This document shows positions 24,028-32,029 of a stretch of DNA of 48,890 nucleotides, in pieces. A model generated the notes under the pieces. It ran no database searches, had not been told where the DNA came from, and was given only the letters and a program-made list of their open reading frames with translations. Where the stretch lies: the NCBI RefSeq assembly GCF_001421715.1, contig NZ_LMKP01000007.1:46485-95374 (forward strand). The letters run 5' to 3'. This stretch comes from Sphingomonas sp. Leaf22. Its GTDB lineage: Bacteria; Pseudomonadota; Alphaproteobacteria; Sphingomonadales; Sphingomonadaceae. How positions within the stretch are numbered: the stretch's first letter is position 1; every line of letters begins with the position of its first letter. The position numbers and the translations under genes were made by a program.

Positions 24028-24780
24028 ATGGACCGGCTGGTCTACACCGCGATGTCGGGATTGCGCGGGCACATGGCGTCGCAGGCCACGATCGCGAACA
24101 ACATCGCGAACGGGTCGACGATCGGCTATCGTGCCGACAAGGTCGATTTCGAACAGTTGTTGCTCAAGGGCAAGAACGGCGAACTCGAATCGCGCTCGCC
24201 TTCGTCGGAGGAGGTGCGCGACATGGACCGGCGGGCGGGGGCGATCCTCGCCACCGGTCGCCCGCTCGATATCGCGGTCGAGGGCGATGCGTGGATGGCG
24301 GTGCAGGGGCCGGACGGCACCGAAGCCTATACCCGCCGCGGCGACCTGCAGGTTACTGCCGCCGGCACGCTCGAGACCGGCGATCGTTTGCCGGTCATGG
24401 GCACGGGCGGCCCGATCACCGTGCCGCCCAGCCAGTCGATCAACATCACCGCCGACGGCCGCGTGATGATCGTCCCGCAGGGCGCGCCTCCGGGCACGCC
24501 CGATCAGGAAGTCGGCCAGATCAAGCTGGTCAGCACCGCCGGCAGCGACACGGTCAAGGGCATCGACAATCTGTTGCACGTCCGTGGCGGCGGCACCCTG
24601 CCCGGCGACATGACCGCCAAGGTCCGCGGCGGCGCGCTCGAACAATCGAACGTCAACATGACGCAGGCGCTGGTCGACATGATCGAGAACCAGCGGTCCT
24701 ACGAAGTGCAGGCCGGCATGCTGAAGCAGGCGAAGGAAATGGATGAAGCCTCCGCCAACCTGATGCGCGTCCAGAGTTAA
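24028..24780 (+). CDS. flgF: Flagellar proximal rod protein FlgF
   Basis: FlgF is 250 residues with the rod N-terminus ('YTAMSGLRGHMASQATIANNIANGSTIGYR'), a central FlgE/F/G domain ('GDAWMAVQGPDGTEAYTRRGDLQV') and the C-terminal 'VDMIENQRSYEVQAGMLKQAKEMDEASANLMRV' helix. GGAGG lies six bases before the ATG. It is the first gene after its own sigma-54 promoter; flgG follows after 12 bases. Confidence 0.96.
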   Translation: MDRLVYTAMSGLRGHMASQATIANNIANGSTIGYRADKVDFEQLLLKGKNGELESRSPSSEEVRDMDRRAGAILATGRPLDIAVEGDAWMAVQGPDGTEAYTRRGDLQVTAAGTLETGDRLPVMGTGGPITVPPSQSINITADGRVMIVPQGAPPGTPDQEVGQIKLVSTAGSDTVKGIDNLLHVRGGGTLPGDMTAKVRGGALEQSNVNMTQALVDMIENQRSYEVQAGMLKQAKEMDEASANLMRVQS

Positions 24781-24792
24781 GGGGAACACGAC

Positions 24793-25581
24793 ATGGCCAA
24801 TGCAGCACTGCATATCGCGCGCACCGGGCTGGATGCCCAGGATACGCGGATGCGCGTCATCTCGAACAACCTGGCGAACGTCAACACGACCGGGTTCAAG
24901 CGCGACCGCGCCTCGTTCGAAGCGATGAGTTATCAGATCATCACCGCGCAGGGGGCCGCTTCGACGCAGGAATCGCGCTACGCCACCGGCCTGAACCTCG
25001 GCACGGGTGTCCGCGTGCAGGGGACCGCGAGCATCCAGACGCAGGGTTCGCTCGCCACGACCGGCAACGCGCTCGACGTCGCTTTGGAAGGCGACGGCTT
25101 CTTTCAGGTGCAACTGCCCGGCGGCCAGATCGGCTATACCCGCGCCGGCAATTTCACGCGCTCCGCCGAAGGGCTGCTGGTCACCACCGACGGACATCAG
25201 GTGATGCCCGGCATCACCCTGCCCGAAGGTGCCACCTCGATCACGATCGGCGGTGACGGCACCGTCAGCGCGACCATTCCCAACCAGACCGAAGCGACCC
25301 CCGTCGGCCAGATTCAGGTCGCCAGTTTCGCCAATCCCGCCGGGCTGCAACCGGCCGGGGACAATTTCCTGACCGAAACCGGTGCGTCGGGTGCGGCGCA
25401 GCTCGGTGTCGCCGGCCTCGAGGGTCGCGGACGCATTCGGCAGGGGATGCTCGAAAGCTCGAACGTCAACGTCGTCGAGGAACTCGTCGACATGATCGAG
25501 ACGCAGCGCGCCTATGAGGTCAATTCGAAGATGATCTCGGCCACCGACGAGATGCTGAAATATGTCAATCAGAACATCTGA
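24793..25581 (+). CDS. flgG: Flagellar distal rod protein FlgG
   Basis: FlgG is 262 residues, the standard length, with 'ARTGLDAQDTRMRVISNNLANVNTTGFKRDR' at the N-terminus and the signature 'ESSNVNVVEELVDMIETQRAYEVNSKMISATDEML' at the C-terminus. It builds the distal rod that passes through the P and L rings. AGGGGA precedes the start. Its end overlaps flgH by 20 bases. Confidence 0.97.
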   Translation: MANAALHIARTGLDAQDTRMRVISNNLANVNTTGFKRDRASFEAMSYQIITAQGAASTQESRYATGLNLGTGVRVQGTASIQTQGSLATTGNALDVALEGDGFFQVQLPGGQIGYTRAGNFTRSAEGLLVTTDGHQVMPGITLPEGATSITIGGDGTVSATIPNQTEATPVGQIQVASFANPAGLQPAGDNFLTETGASGAAQLGVAGLEGRGRIRQGMLESSNVNVVEELVDMIETQRAYEVNSKMISATDEMLKYVNQNI

Positions 25582-26251
25582 CGCCGCGCGCGCCGTCGCG
25601 CTCGCCATCGTGGTGCTGGCGGCAATGCCGGCAGATGCCCGCCCCCTGTTCGGCAGGAAATTGCCGCGCGAATCCTACGCCGCCACCCCGCCCGCCGCGC
25701 CGGTCGTTCCGGTGGTCGCGACAGGCGCGATCTTTCAGGTCGAGCAGGGCTATGCCGCGCTGTACGAGGGATGGCGCGCACGCAAGGTCGGCGATCCGCT
25801 GACCATCGCGCTGGTCGAGCGGACCAGCGCGTCGAAATCGGCCGGATCGAAGCTCGACAGCAACGGCAAATTCTCGATCACGCCACCTTCGGTCGGGCCG
25901 CTGGCATTCGACCCGAACATCGCCCAGGCATCGGGTGGCCGCAATTTCGGCGGTACCGGATCGTCCGATCAAACCAATGCGCTGTCGGGCGAATTGTCGG
26001 TCACCGTCGCCGAAGTCTATCCCAACGGCACGATGCTGGTGCAGGGGCAGAAGCGGGTGACGCTCAGCCGCGGGGACGAGATCGTCGCGATCAAGGGGAT
26101 CGTCCGCATCGCCGATGTCGACGCGAACAACCGCGTGCCGTCGACCCGCGTGGCCGATGCCCGCATTTCCTACACCGGCAAGGGCGATGTCGCCCGCGCC
26201 AGCCGGCAGGGGTGGCTCAGCCGCTTCTTCCAGGTCGTCAGCCCGTTCTAG
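25562..26251 (+). CDS. flgH: Flagellar L-ring protein FlgH, without a lipobox cysteine
   Basis: FlgH is 229 residues. The conserved body is clear ('SLFEVEQGYAALY'-like start, 'VGDPLTIALVERTSASKSAGSKL', 'GELSVTVAEVYPNGTMLVQGQKRV', 'RIADVDANNRVPSTRVADARISY'). It forms the outer-membrane L ring around the rod. Most FlgH proteins are lipoproteins with an LxxC box. Here the signal region 'ALAIVVLAAMPADARPLFG' ends in a normal signal-peptidase-I-like site, and the protein contains no cysteine. The start overlaps flgG by 20 bases. Confidence 0.94.
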   Translation: MSIRTSDAARAVALAIVVLAAMPADARPLFGRKLPRESYAATPPAAPVVPVVATGAIFQVEQGYAALYEGWRARKVGDPLTIALVERTSASKSAGSKLDSNGKFSITPPSVGPLAFDPNIAQASGGRNFGGTGSSDQTNALSGELSVTVAEVYPNGTMLVQGQKRVTLSRGDEIVAIKGIVRIADVDANNRVPSTRVADARISYTGKGDVARASRQGWLSRFFQVVSPF

Positions 26252-26259
26252 GACTGTCC

Positions 26260-27351
26260 ATGCGCTTCCTGCTCGCCATCCTCGCCGCCTTCCTGATGAT
26301 CGCGCCCGCCTCGGCGGAGCGGGTCAAGGATCTTGGCCGTTTCCAGGGCATCCGGTCGAACCAGTTGACCGGTTACGGTATCGTCGTCGGCCTGCCCGGC
26401 ACCGGCGACGACAATCTCGAATATACCGTGCAGTCGGTGAAGGCGATCGCCTCGCGCATGGGACTGCAACTGCCGCCCGGCGCCAATCCGGGGATGAAGA
26501 ACGCGGCGGTCGTCCTGATCACGGCCGAACTGCCGCCCTTCGCCAAACCCGGCCAGCGGCTCGACGTGACGGTCGCGTCGATGGGCAAGGCAAAGTCGCT
26601 GCGCGGCGGTGCGCTGATCATGACCCCGCTGCTGGGTGCCGATGGGCAGATCTATGCGATGGCACAGGGCAATCTCGCGGTCGGCGGCCTCGGGGCCGAG
26701 GGTGCCGACGGGTCGAAGATCGTCGTCAACATCCCGTCGACCGGCCGCATTCCCGAAGGGGCGACGGTCGAACGCATGGTCGACACCGGCTTCGCGACCG
26801 CGCCCACGCTGACGTTCAATCTGGCACAGGCCGATTTCACCACTGCGCAGAATGTCGCGGGTGCGATCAACCGGCGCTTCGGCGCGGGCACCGCGACCGC
26901 GATCGATGCGGTGTCGGTCGCGCTGCGGGCCGCACCCGGTGCCGACACCCGCGCGATGCTGATGAGCGAAGTGGAGAATATCCCGGTCGAATCGGCGGAG
27001 ACCGCCGCGCGCGTCATCGTCAACGCCCGCACCGGTACGGTCGTCATCAACTCGGCGGTGCGGGTCGCGCCTTCGGCGGTGACGCACGGCAAGCTGACCG
27101 TGAAGATCGACGAGAACCAGCGCGTCAGCCAGCCCGCGCCGCTCAGCCAGGGCCAGACCGCCGTCGAACAGAAGAGCGGCGTCACGGTCGAGCAGGAGGT
27201 CAAGCCGATGTTCGTCCTCGCGCCCGGTCCCAAGCTGGCCGATGTGGTGAAGGCGATCAACGCGATCGGCGCATCGCCCGCCGATCTGGTCGCGATCCTC
27301 GAAGCATTGAAGGAGGCGGGCGCGCTGAAGGCGGAGCTGGTGGTCCTGTGA
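26260..27351 (+). CDS. flgI: Flagellar P-ring protein FlgI
   Basis: FlgI is 363 residues. A signal peptide (about 1-19, 'MRFLLAILAAFLMIAPASA') is followed by the highly conserved body 'RVKDLGRFQGIRSNQLTGYGIVVGLPGTGD'. It forms the periplasmic P ring with help from FlgA. The ATG at 26260 lies eight bases after the flgH stop. The longer frame upstream overlaps flgH out of frame and is not used. Its stop is shared with the flgJ GTG start. Confidence 0.97.
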   Translation: MRFLLAILAAFLMIAPASAERVKDLGRFQGIRSNQLTGYGIVVGLPGTGDDNLEYTVQSVKAIASRMGLQLPPGANPGMKNAAVVLITAELPPFAKPGQRLDVTVASMGKAKSLRGGALIMTPLLGADGQIYAMAQGNLAVGGLGAEGADGSKIVVNIPSTGRIPEGATVERMVDTGFATAPTLTFNLAQADFTTAQNVAGAINRRFGAGTATAIDAVSVALRAAPGADTRAMLMSEVENIPVESAETAARVIVNARTGTVVINSAVRVAPSAVTHGKLTVKIDENQRVSQPAPLSQGQTAVEQKSGVTVEQEVKPMFVLAPGPKLADVVKAINAIGASPADLVAILEALKEAGALKAELVVL

Positions 27352-27707
27352 GCGTGATCGGCGCGACGACCGGCGTCGGGGTCGACACCACCCGCATCGG
27401 CAACAAGGACAATCTGAAGGCGGCCGGACAACGGTTCGAATCGGTCTTCACCGGCATGATGCTCAAATCGATGCGGCAGGCGAAGCTGGCCGACACTCTG
27501 TTCGACAACAAGGCCGCCGGCCAGTTCCGCGACATGTGGGACCAGAAGGTCGCCGAGAACATGTCGGTCACGACCCCGCTGGGCATTGGCAAGGCGATGA
27601 CCGAGTTTCTGGCTCGGTCACAGATGGTTAACGTGGCCGATGCCAATAATCCCGCTCAAGCCCGGACCGATTCGGTCGTTACTTCGGGTGAAGGGAAGAG
27701 CGGATGA
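27348..27707 (+). CDS. flgJ: Rod-binding protein FlgJ, rod-cap domain only
   Basis: The 119-residue protein carries the FlgJ N-terminal rod-binding domain ('AAGQRFESVFTGMMLKSMRQAKLADTLFDNKAAGQFRDMWDQKVAENM'). The muramidase half found in enteric FlgJ is absent. The wall-cutting role is probably taken by the separate SLT protein at 17437-18333. It starts with GTG in a GTGA overlap with flgI, and its stop overlaps the flgK ATG. Confidence 0.93.
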   Translation: MSVIGATTGVGVDTTRIGNKDNLKAAGQRFESVFTGMMLKSMRQAKLADTLFDNKAAGQFRDMWDQKVAENMSVTTPLGIGKAMTEFLARSQMVNVADANNPAQARTDSVVTSGEGKSG

Positions 27708-29032
27708 GCGACCTGCTGTCGATTGGGGCAAGCGGGGTCAGGGCGTATCAATCGTCGCTGACCACGACGTCGGACAATATCGCGAACGCCGGCACCACCG
27801 GCTATGTTCGGCGGACGACGTCGCTTGCCGAAATCGGCGTGGGTTCGTCGCGACAGATTTCTGGCAGCGGGGTGACCGTTGCCGGCGTCGCGCGGGCCGC
27901 CGACGTCTTCCGGTCGCAGGAAGTGCGCCAGTCGACCGCGGACGTGTCGCGCAGCGACGGCGGCATCGTGTGGATGGCACGGATCGAGGATGCGCTGACC
28001 AGCCGCGCGCTGACCGATCGCATGACCGCCTTCTTCAACAGCGCCACCGCGCTCTCCGCCGACCCGTCGGCCGATGCGCCGCGCCGGTCGATGCTGGAAT
28101 CGGCCGAAAGCGTCGCGCAGGCATTTTCGGGCACGATCGGCGCACTCGACGAAACGGCCAACAATCTCGACCTCAACGCCGATAACGCGGTCAGCAAGCT
28201 CAGCAACAATGCGGCGGTGCTGGCGCGGATCAACGACGGCCTGTCGCGGGTTTCGAAGGGGTCGGCGGGCGAGGCGCAGCTGCTCGACCAGCGCGACCTG
28301 ATGCTCGACGAAATGAGCGAGATGACCGATATCGACGTCAAGTTCGATACGACCGGTCGGGTGACGGTGCGGGCGGGCGGCGCGGATGGCCCATTGATGG
28401 TCCATGGCATCGAGGCGTCGACCGTCCGGTTCGAACGCGACGAAGACGGCGCGCCGGTGTTCACGACCATGCGCGGCGGCACCGAGAGCATCCTGATCCC
28501 GCGTGGCGGCGCGCTGGCCGGCATGGTCGACGGGGCCAAGCGGATCAGCGACATGCGCAAGGAGGTGGTCGATGTCGCCACCGATTTCGTCATGGACGTC
28601 AACGGCGCGCTTGCCAGCGGCGAGGATCTGAACGCCGCTGCCGGTGCGCCGATGTTCGCGATGGAACCGACCGGGCGCGTGACGCGCATCATGGGCGACC
28701 CGGCCAAGATCGCGGCGGCGACGGCGGGGCAGGGGCCGCGCGACAGCGGCAACCTGTCGAAGCTGTTCGACGCCCGCCGCAGCGGCCTGTTCGAGCAGCG
28801 GGTCGTCGCGCTGCAATCCAGCAACGGGTCGGCACTGAACGCGCGCAAGACCATTGCCGAGGCGCAGGGCGCGATCCGCGATTCGGCGGTCGACGCACGT
28901 GATTCGGCAGCCGGCGTGAACCTCGACCAGGAAGCAGTGAACCTGATGCGTTTCCAGCAGGCCTATCAGGCGTCGAGCCGCGTGATCCAGGTCGCGCGCG
29001 AAACCTTCGATACGCTGTTCGCGATCCGATAG
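27704..29032 (+). CDS. flgK: Hook-filament junction protein FlgK (HAP1)
   Basis: FlgK is 442 residues with the N-terminal 'SIGASGVRAYQSSLTTTSDNIANAGTTGYVRRT', the central FlgK motif 'GSAGEAQLLDQRDLMLDEMSEM' and the C-terminal 'GVNLDQEAVNLMRFQQAYQASSRVI'. It joins hook to filament with FlgL. It is about 100 residues shorter than the enteric protein, mainly in the exposed middle domain. The ATG overlaps the flgJ stop by four bases. Confidence 0.96.
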   Translation: MSDLLSIGASGVRAYQSSLTTTSDNIANAGTTGYVRRTTSLAEIGVGSSRQISGSGVTVAGVARAADVFRSQEVRQSTADVSRSDGGIVWMARIEDALTSRALTDRMTAFFNSATALSADPSADAPRRSMLESAESVAQAFSGTIGALDETANNLDLNADNAVSKLSNNAAVLARINDGLSRVSKGSAGEAQLLDQRDLMLDEMSEMTDIDVKFDTTGRVTVRAGGADGPLMVHGIEASTVRFERDEDGAPVFTTMRGGTESILIPRGGALAGMVDGAKRISDMRKEVVDVATDFVMDVNGALASGEDLNAAAGAPMFAMEPTGRVTRIMGDPAKIAAATAGQGPRDSGNLSKLFDARRSGLFEQRVVALQSSNGSALNARKTIAEAQGAIRDSAVDARDSAAGVNLDQEAVNLMRFQQAYQASSRVIQVARETFDTLFAIR

Positions 29033-29040
29033 GACGAACG

Positions 29041-30018
29041 ATGCAAATCTCCACCGCCAACTTCTACAACCGCGCGTCGAACCAGATGACGCGGCTGAAC
29101 GGCGACCTCAACCGGTTGAACACCGAATTGTCGACGCAGAAGCGTCTCAAGGTCGCGTCGCAGGATTCGGCGGCGTGGATGATGCTGGGCGGGATCAAGA
29201 AGGAAGCGGCGGATTCGGGTGCCTTCCGTTCCAACATCACCTTGTCGCGCGGATTGCTGGCGCAGGCCGACACTGCGCTGGGCAACGCCGACGAACGGCT
29301 GGTGCGGGTTCGCGAACTGACCGTTCGCGCAGGCAGCGATACGCTGAACGCGCAGGACAAGGTGGCGATCGCCACCGAACTCGATCAGATCCGCGAAGGC
29401 TTGCTGGCGATCGCCAACGGCCGTGACGTGCGCAACCATCCGGTGTTCGGCGGTACCGGCGAAGTGGCCTTTACGAAGGACGCGACGACCGGCGCGATCA
29501 CCTATACCGGCAACGCATCGGTCGCGACCGTCCGCATCGGCGAGGCGAGCGAGATGCAGGTCGGCATCGATGGCAGCCGGGTGTTCAGCGGGGCGAATGG
29601 CGGCGTCGACATCTTCGCGCTGATCGACGACCTGAAGACGGCGATGGAGATGCCGACCGACAAGCCGGTGGTCGATCCCGCGGTCCCGGTCGATCCGAAC
29701 GCCCCGGCATTCGACGTCGATGCCGCGCGCAAAGCCTATTCGGCGAAGATCGGCACCGCGCTCGGCAAGCTGGATACGGCCGAAGCGCAGGTGACGGCGG
29801 CGCGCGCTGCCAATGGCGCGCGCGGGGCGCGGCTGGAGATCGAATCGAGCCAGCTCGAAGATATCGGCATCGACCGTGAGGAAGCGCGCAGCGCGCTGGA
29901 AGATACCGAATGGTCCACCACGATGGTCGAGTTTCAGAAGACGTTGACGATTCTCAACGCGACGCAGGCCAGCATTTCCAAGTTGGCGGGCATGTCGCTG
30001 TTCAACTATCTGAAGTGA
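29041..30018 (+). CDS. flgL: Hook-filament junction protein FlgL (HAP3)
   Basis: FlgL is 325 residues and flagellin-like at both ends: 'ISTANFYNRASNQMTRLNGDLNRLNTELSTQKRL' at the start and 'EDTEWSTTMVEFQKTLTILNATQASISKLAGMSLFNYLK' at the end. It sits between FlgK and the filament. AGGACGA precedes the ATG. It is the last gene of the flgF operon. A 129-base gap to motA holds no clear terminator or promoter. Confidence 0.95.
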   Translation: MQISTANFYNRASNQMTRLNGDLNRLNTELSTQKRLKVASQDSAAWMMLGGIKKEAADSGAFRSNITLSRGLLAQADTALGNADERLVRVRELTVRAGSDTLNAQDKVAIATELDQIREGLLAIANGRDVRNHPVFGGTGEVAFTKDATTGAITYTGNASVATVRIGEASEMQVGIDGSRVFSGANGGVDIFALIDDLKTAMEMPTDKPVVDPAVPVDPNAPAFDVDAARKAYSAKIGTALGKLDTAEAQVTAARAANGARGARLEIESSQLEDIGIDREEARSALEDTEWSTTMVEFQKTLTILNATQASISKLAGMSLFNYLK

Positions 30019-30147
30019 CGGCGCTGATCCCCGCCCGATGGTAAATTGTCGGGTGGTAACGATTTCTCGACGTCTATCGGCCACAAGGGACGGGTGATGC
30101 GACGCAGACAGCGTGGCAACGGTTCGTAACCCAGGGGCAAGCGCCAT

Positions 30148-31011
30148 ATGTTTCCGGCCATCGGCTTCGTCGTCCTTCTCGTCATGGTGTTCGGCGGGTT
30201 CGCCTTCACCGGTGGCGATCTTGGACCCGTGCTGCACGCCCTGCCGCACGAAATGCTCATCATCGGCGGCGCGGCGGTGGGCGCGCTGATCATCGGCAAT
30301 TCGGGCCGCGAGCTGAAGGGCATGGGCGGCGGCTTCATGAAGGTGCTGAAAGGCCCCAAATACAAGAAGCAGGATTATCTCGACGCGATCTTCCTCGTGT
30401 CGAAGCTGATGAAGATGCTACGCGCCGAAGGACCGATCGCCCTCGAGCCCCATGTCGAGGACCCGAAATCATCGTCGGTTTTTGGTGAGTATCCGCGGTT
30501 GGTGAAAGATCATACGTTGGTCAACCTGATCGCCGATACGCTGCGCCTCGTCGTCGTGTCATCGGGTACGCTCGACGTGCATGCGGTCGAGGAGGTCATG
30601 GACAATGCCATCAAGACCCACCACCACGAGGAACAGGGACCGCAGGCGACGCTGCAGGGCCTTGCCGACGCACTTCCCGCGCTCGGCATCGTCGCGGCGG
30701 TGCTCGGCGTGGTCAAGACGATGGGATCGATCGACAAGCCGCCGTCGGTCCTGGGCGGCATGATCGGGTCGGCGCTGGTCGGCACCTTCCTCGGCATTCT
30801 GCTCGCCTACGGTCTGGTCGGGCCGCTTGCCGGCCGGTTGCAGCAGGTGATCGACGCCGATGCCGCCATCTATCACACCGTCAAGCAGATCATCATCGCC
30901 TCGCTCCACGGCCATCCGCAGCCGCTGGTGATCGAAGCGGCGCGTTCGGGCATTCCGCACCACAACCAGCCCGGTTTCGCCGAAGTCTTCGACGGCCTGC
31001 GCGGACGCTGA
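30148..31011 (+). CDS. motA: Flagellar stator protein MotA (canonical)
   Basis: MotA is 287 residues with four membrane segments (two near the N-terminus, two at about 170-222) and a large cytoplasmic loop. The signature 'LADALPALGIVAAVLGVVKTMGSI' and the 'PPSVLGGMIGSALVGTFLGILLAYGLVGPLA' region identify the proton-type MotA of Proteobacteria. With MotB it forms the torque-generating channel. AGGGG lies upstream of the ATG, and motB follows after four bases. A second, shorter MotA-like protein is encoded at 20359-21012. Confidence 0.97.
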   Translation: MFPAIGFVVLLVMVFGGFAFTGGDLGPVLHALPHEMLIIGGAAVGALIIGNSGRELKGMGGGFMKVLKGPKYKKQDYLDAIFLVSKLMKMLRAEGPIALEPHVEDPKSSSVFGEYPRLVKDHTLVNLIADTLRLVVVSSGTLDVHAVEEVMDNAIKTHHHEEQGPQATLQGLADALPALGIVAAVLGVVKTMGSIDKPPSVLGGMIGSALVGTFLGILLAYGLVGPLAGRLQQVIDADAAIYHTVKQIIIASLHGHPQPLVIEAARSGIPHHNQPGFAEVFDGLRGR

Positions 31012-31015
31012 TCCC

Positions 31016-32020
31016 ATGGCGAAGGCACCCCATGGCAACAACCAGCCGCCCCCCGTCATCATCGTCAAGAAGATCATCGCCGAGGGCCATGGCGGCCATC
31101 ACGGCGGTGCGTGGAAGGTCGCCTATGCCGACTTCGTGACGGCGATGATGGCGTTCTTTCTGTTGATGTGGCTGCTCGGCGCCACGACCGAGAAGCAGCG
31201 CAAGGGGCTGGCCGATTATTTCACCCCGTCGCTGGTCACGGTGAAGGCCGGTGCGGCGGGATCGAACGGGCTGTTCGGCGGCGAATCGATCGTCGATCAG
31301 GACAGCTATCCGCACCGCGCCGCGCAGACGGGCACGCGGTCGCTGACCATCCCGGTCGACGCCAATGGCGGCACGCAGGTCGGATCGGGCGAAAAGGGCC
31401 GGCTGAAGAACAAGGCCGAAATGGCCGAGGCCGATCGCAAGGCGTTCGAAAAGATCAAGCGCGAACTCAAGCAAAAGCTGGAATCCAGCCTCGAACTGCG
31501 CAAGCTCGCCAAGAACGTTCGCATCGTGCCGACGCATGACGGCGTGCGTATCGATCTGGTCGACAATGCCGATTATTCGATGTTCTCGCTGGGCACCACC
31601 GCGCTCGCTCCCGAAGCGTCGAAGCTGATGGCGCTGATCGCCGAGACGGTAAAGGATTTGCCCAACACGATCATGATCCGGGGGCATACCGATTCGATCG
31701 CCTATGGCCGGCGCGAGACGATGAACAACTGGATGCTGTCGTCGGGCCGGGCAGAGGCGACACGTCGCCGCCTCGCCATGGCCGGGGTCGGCGAACGCCG
31801 CTTCGAACGGATCGAGGGCGTGGCCGATCGCGAGCCGATGGTCGCCAAGGACCCGTTCGATCCGCGCAACCGCCGCGTCGCCATCACCCTGCTGTATCAG
31901 GAGACGGCCGGGTTCGGGGGGCGTCGCATGGCCAGTACCGGGAGCGACACCCCCGCGCGGGCCGATGTACCGCGCCCCGGTGTCGAACACACCGAAGCGG
32001 CGCGTCCGGACGCGCATTGA
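31016..32020 (+). CDS. motB: Flagellar stator protein MotB (canonical)
   Basis: MotB is 334 residues. A cytoplasmic His/Gly/Lys-rich N-terminus leads to one membrane helix with the proton-binding Asp39 in 'AYADFVTAMMAFFLLMWLLG'. A plug/linker follows, then an intact OmpA-like peptidoglycan-binding domain with 'RGHTDS' near 222 and 'DPRNRRVAITLLY' near 290. Contrast the degenerate MotB-like protein at 19814. It ends only nine bases before the convergent TonB receptor gene, and no terminator hairpin is visible between them. Confidence 0.97.
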   Translation: MAKAPHGNNQPPPVIIVKKIIAEGHGGHHGGAWKVAYADFVTAMMAFFLLMWLLGATTEKQRKGLADYFTPSLVTVKAGAAGSNGLFGGESIVDQDSYPHRAAQTGTRSLTIPVDANGGTQVGSGEKGRLKNKAEMAEADRKAFEKIKRELKQKLESSLELRKLAKNVRIVPTHDGVRIDLVDNADYSMFSLGTTALAPEASKLMALIAETVKDLPNTIMIRGHTDSIAYGRRETMNNWMLSSGRAEATRRRLAMAGVGERRFERIEGVADREPMVAKDPFDPRNRRVAITLLYQETAGFGGRRMASTGSDTPARADVPRPGVEHTEAARPDAH

Positions 32021-32029
32021 CCGGGCGGA

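Noticed and set aside
30050..30075. TAAA...CGATTTC upstream of motA as a sigma-28 promoter
   Set aside because: The spacing is about three bases too short and the GCC of the -10 element is absent.
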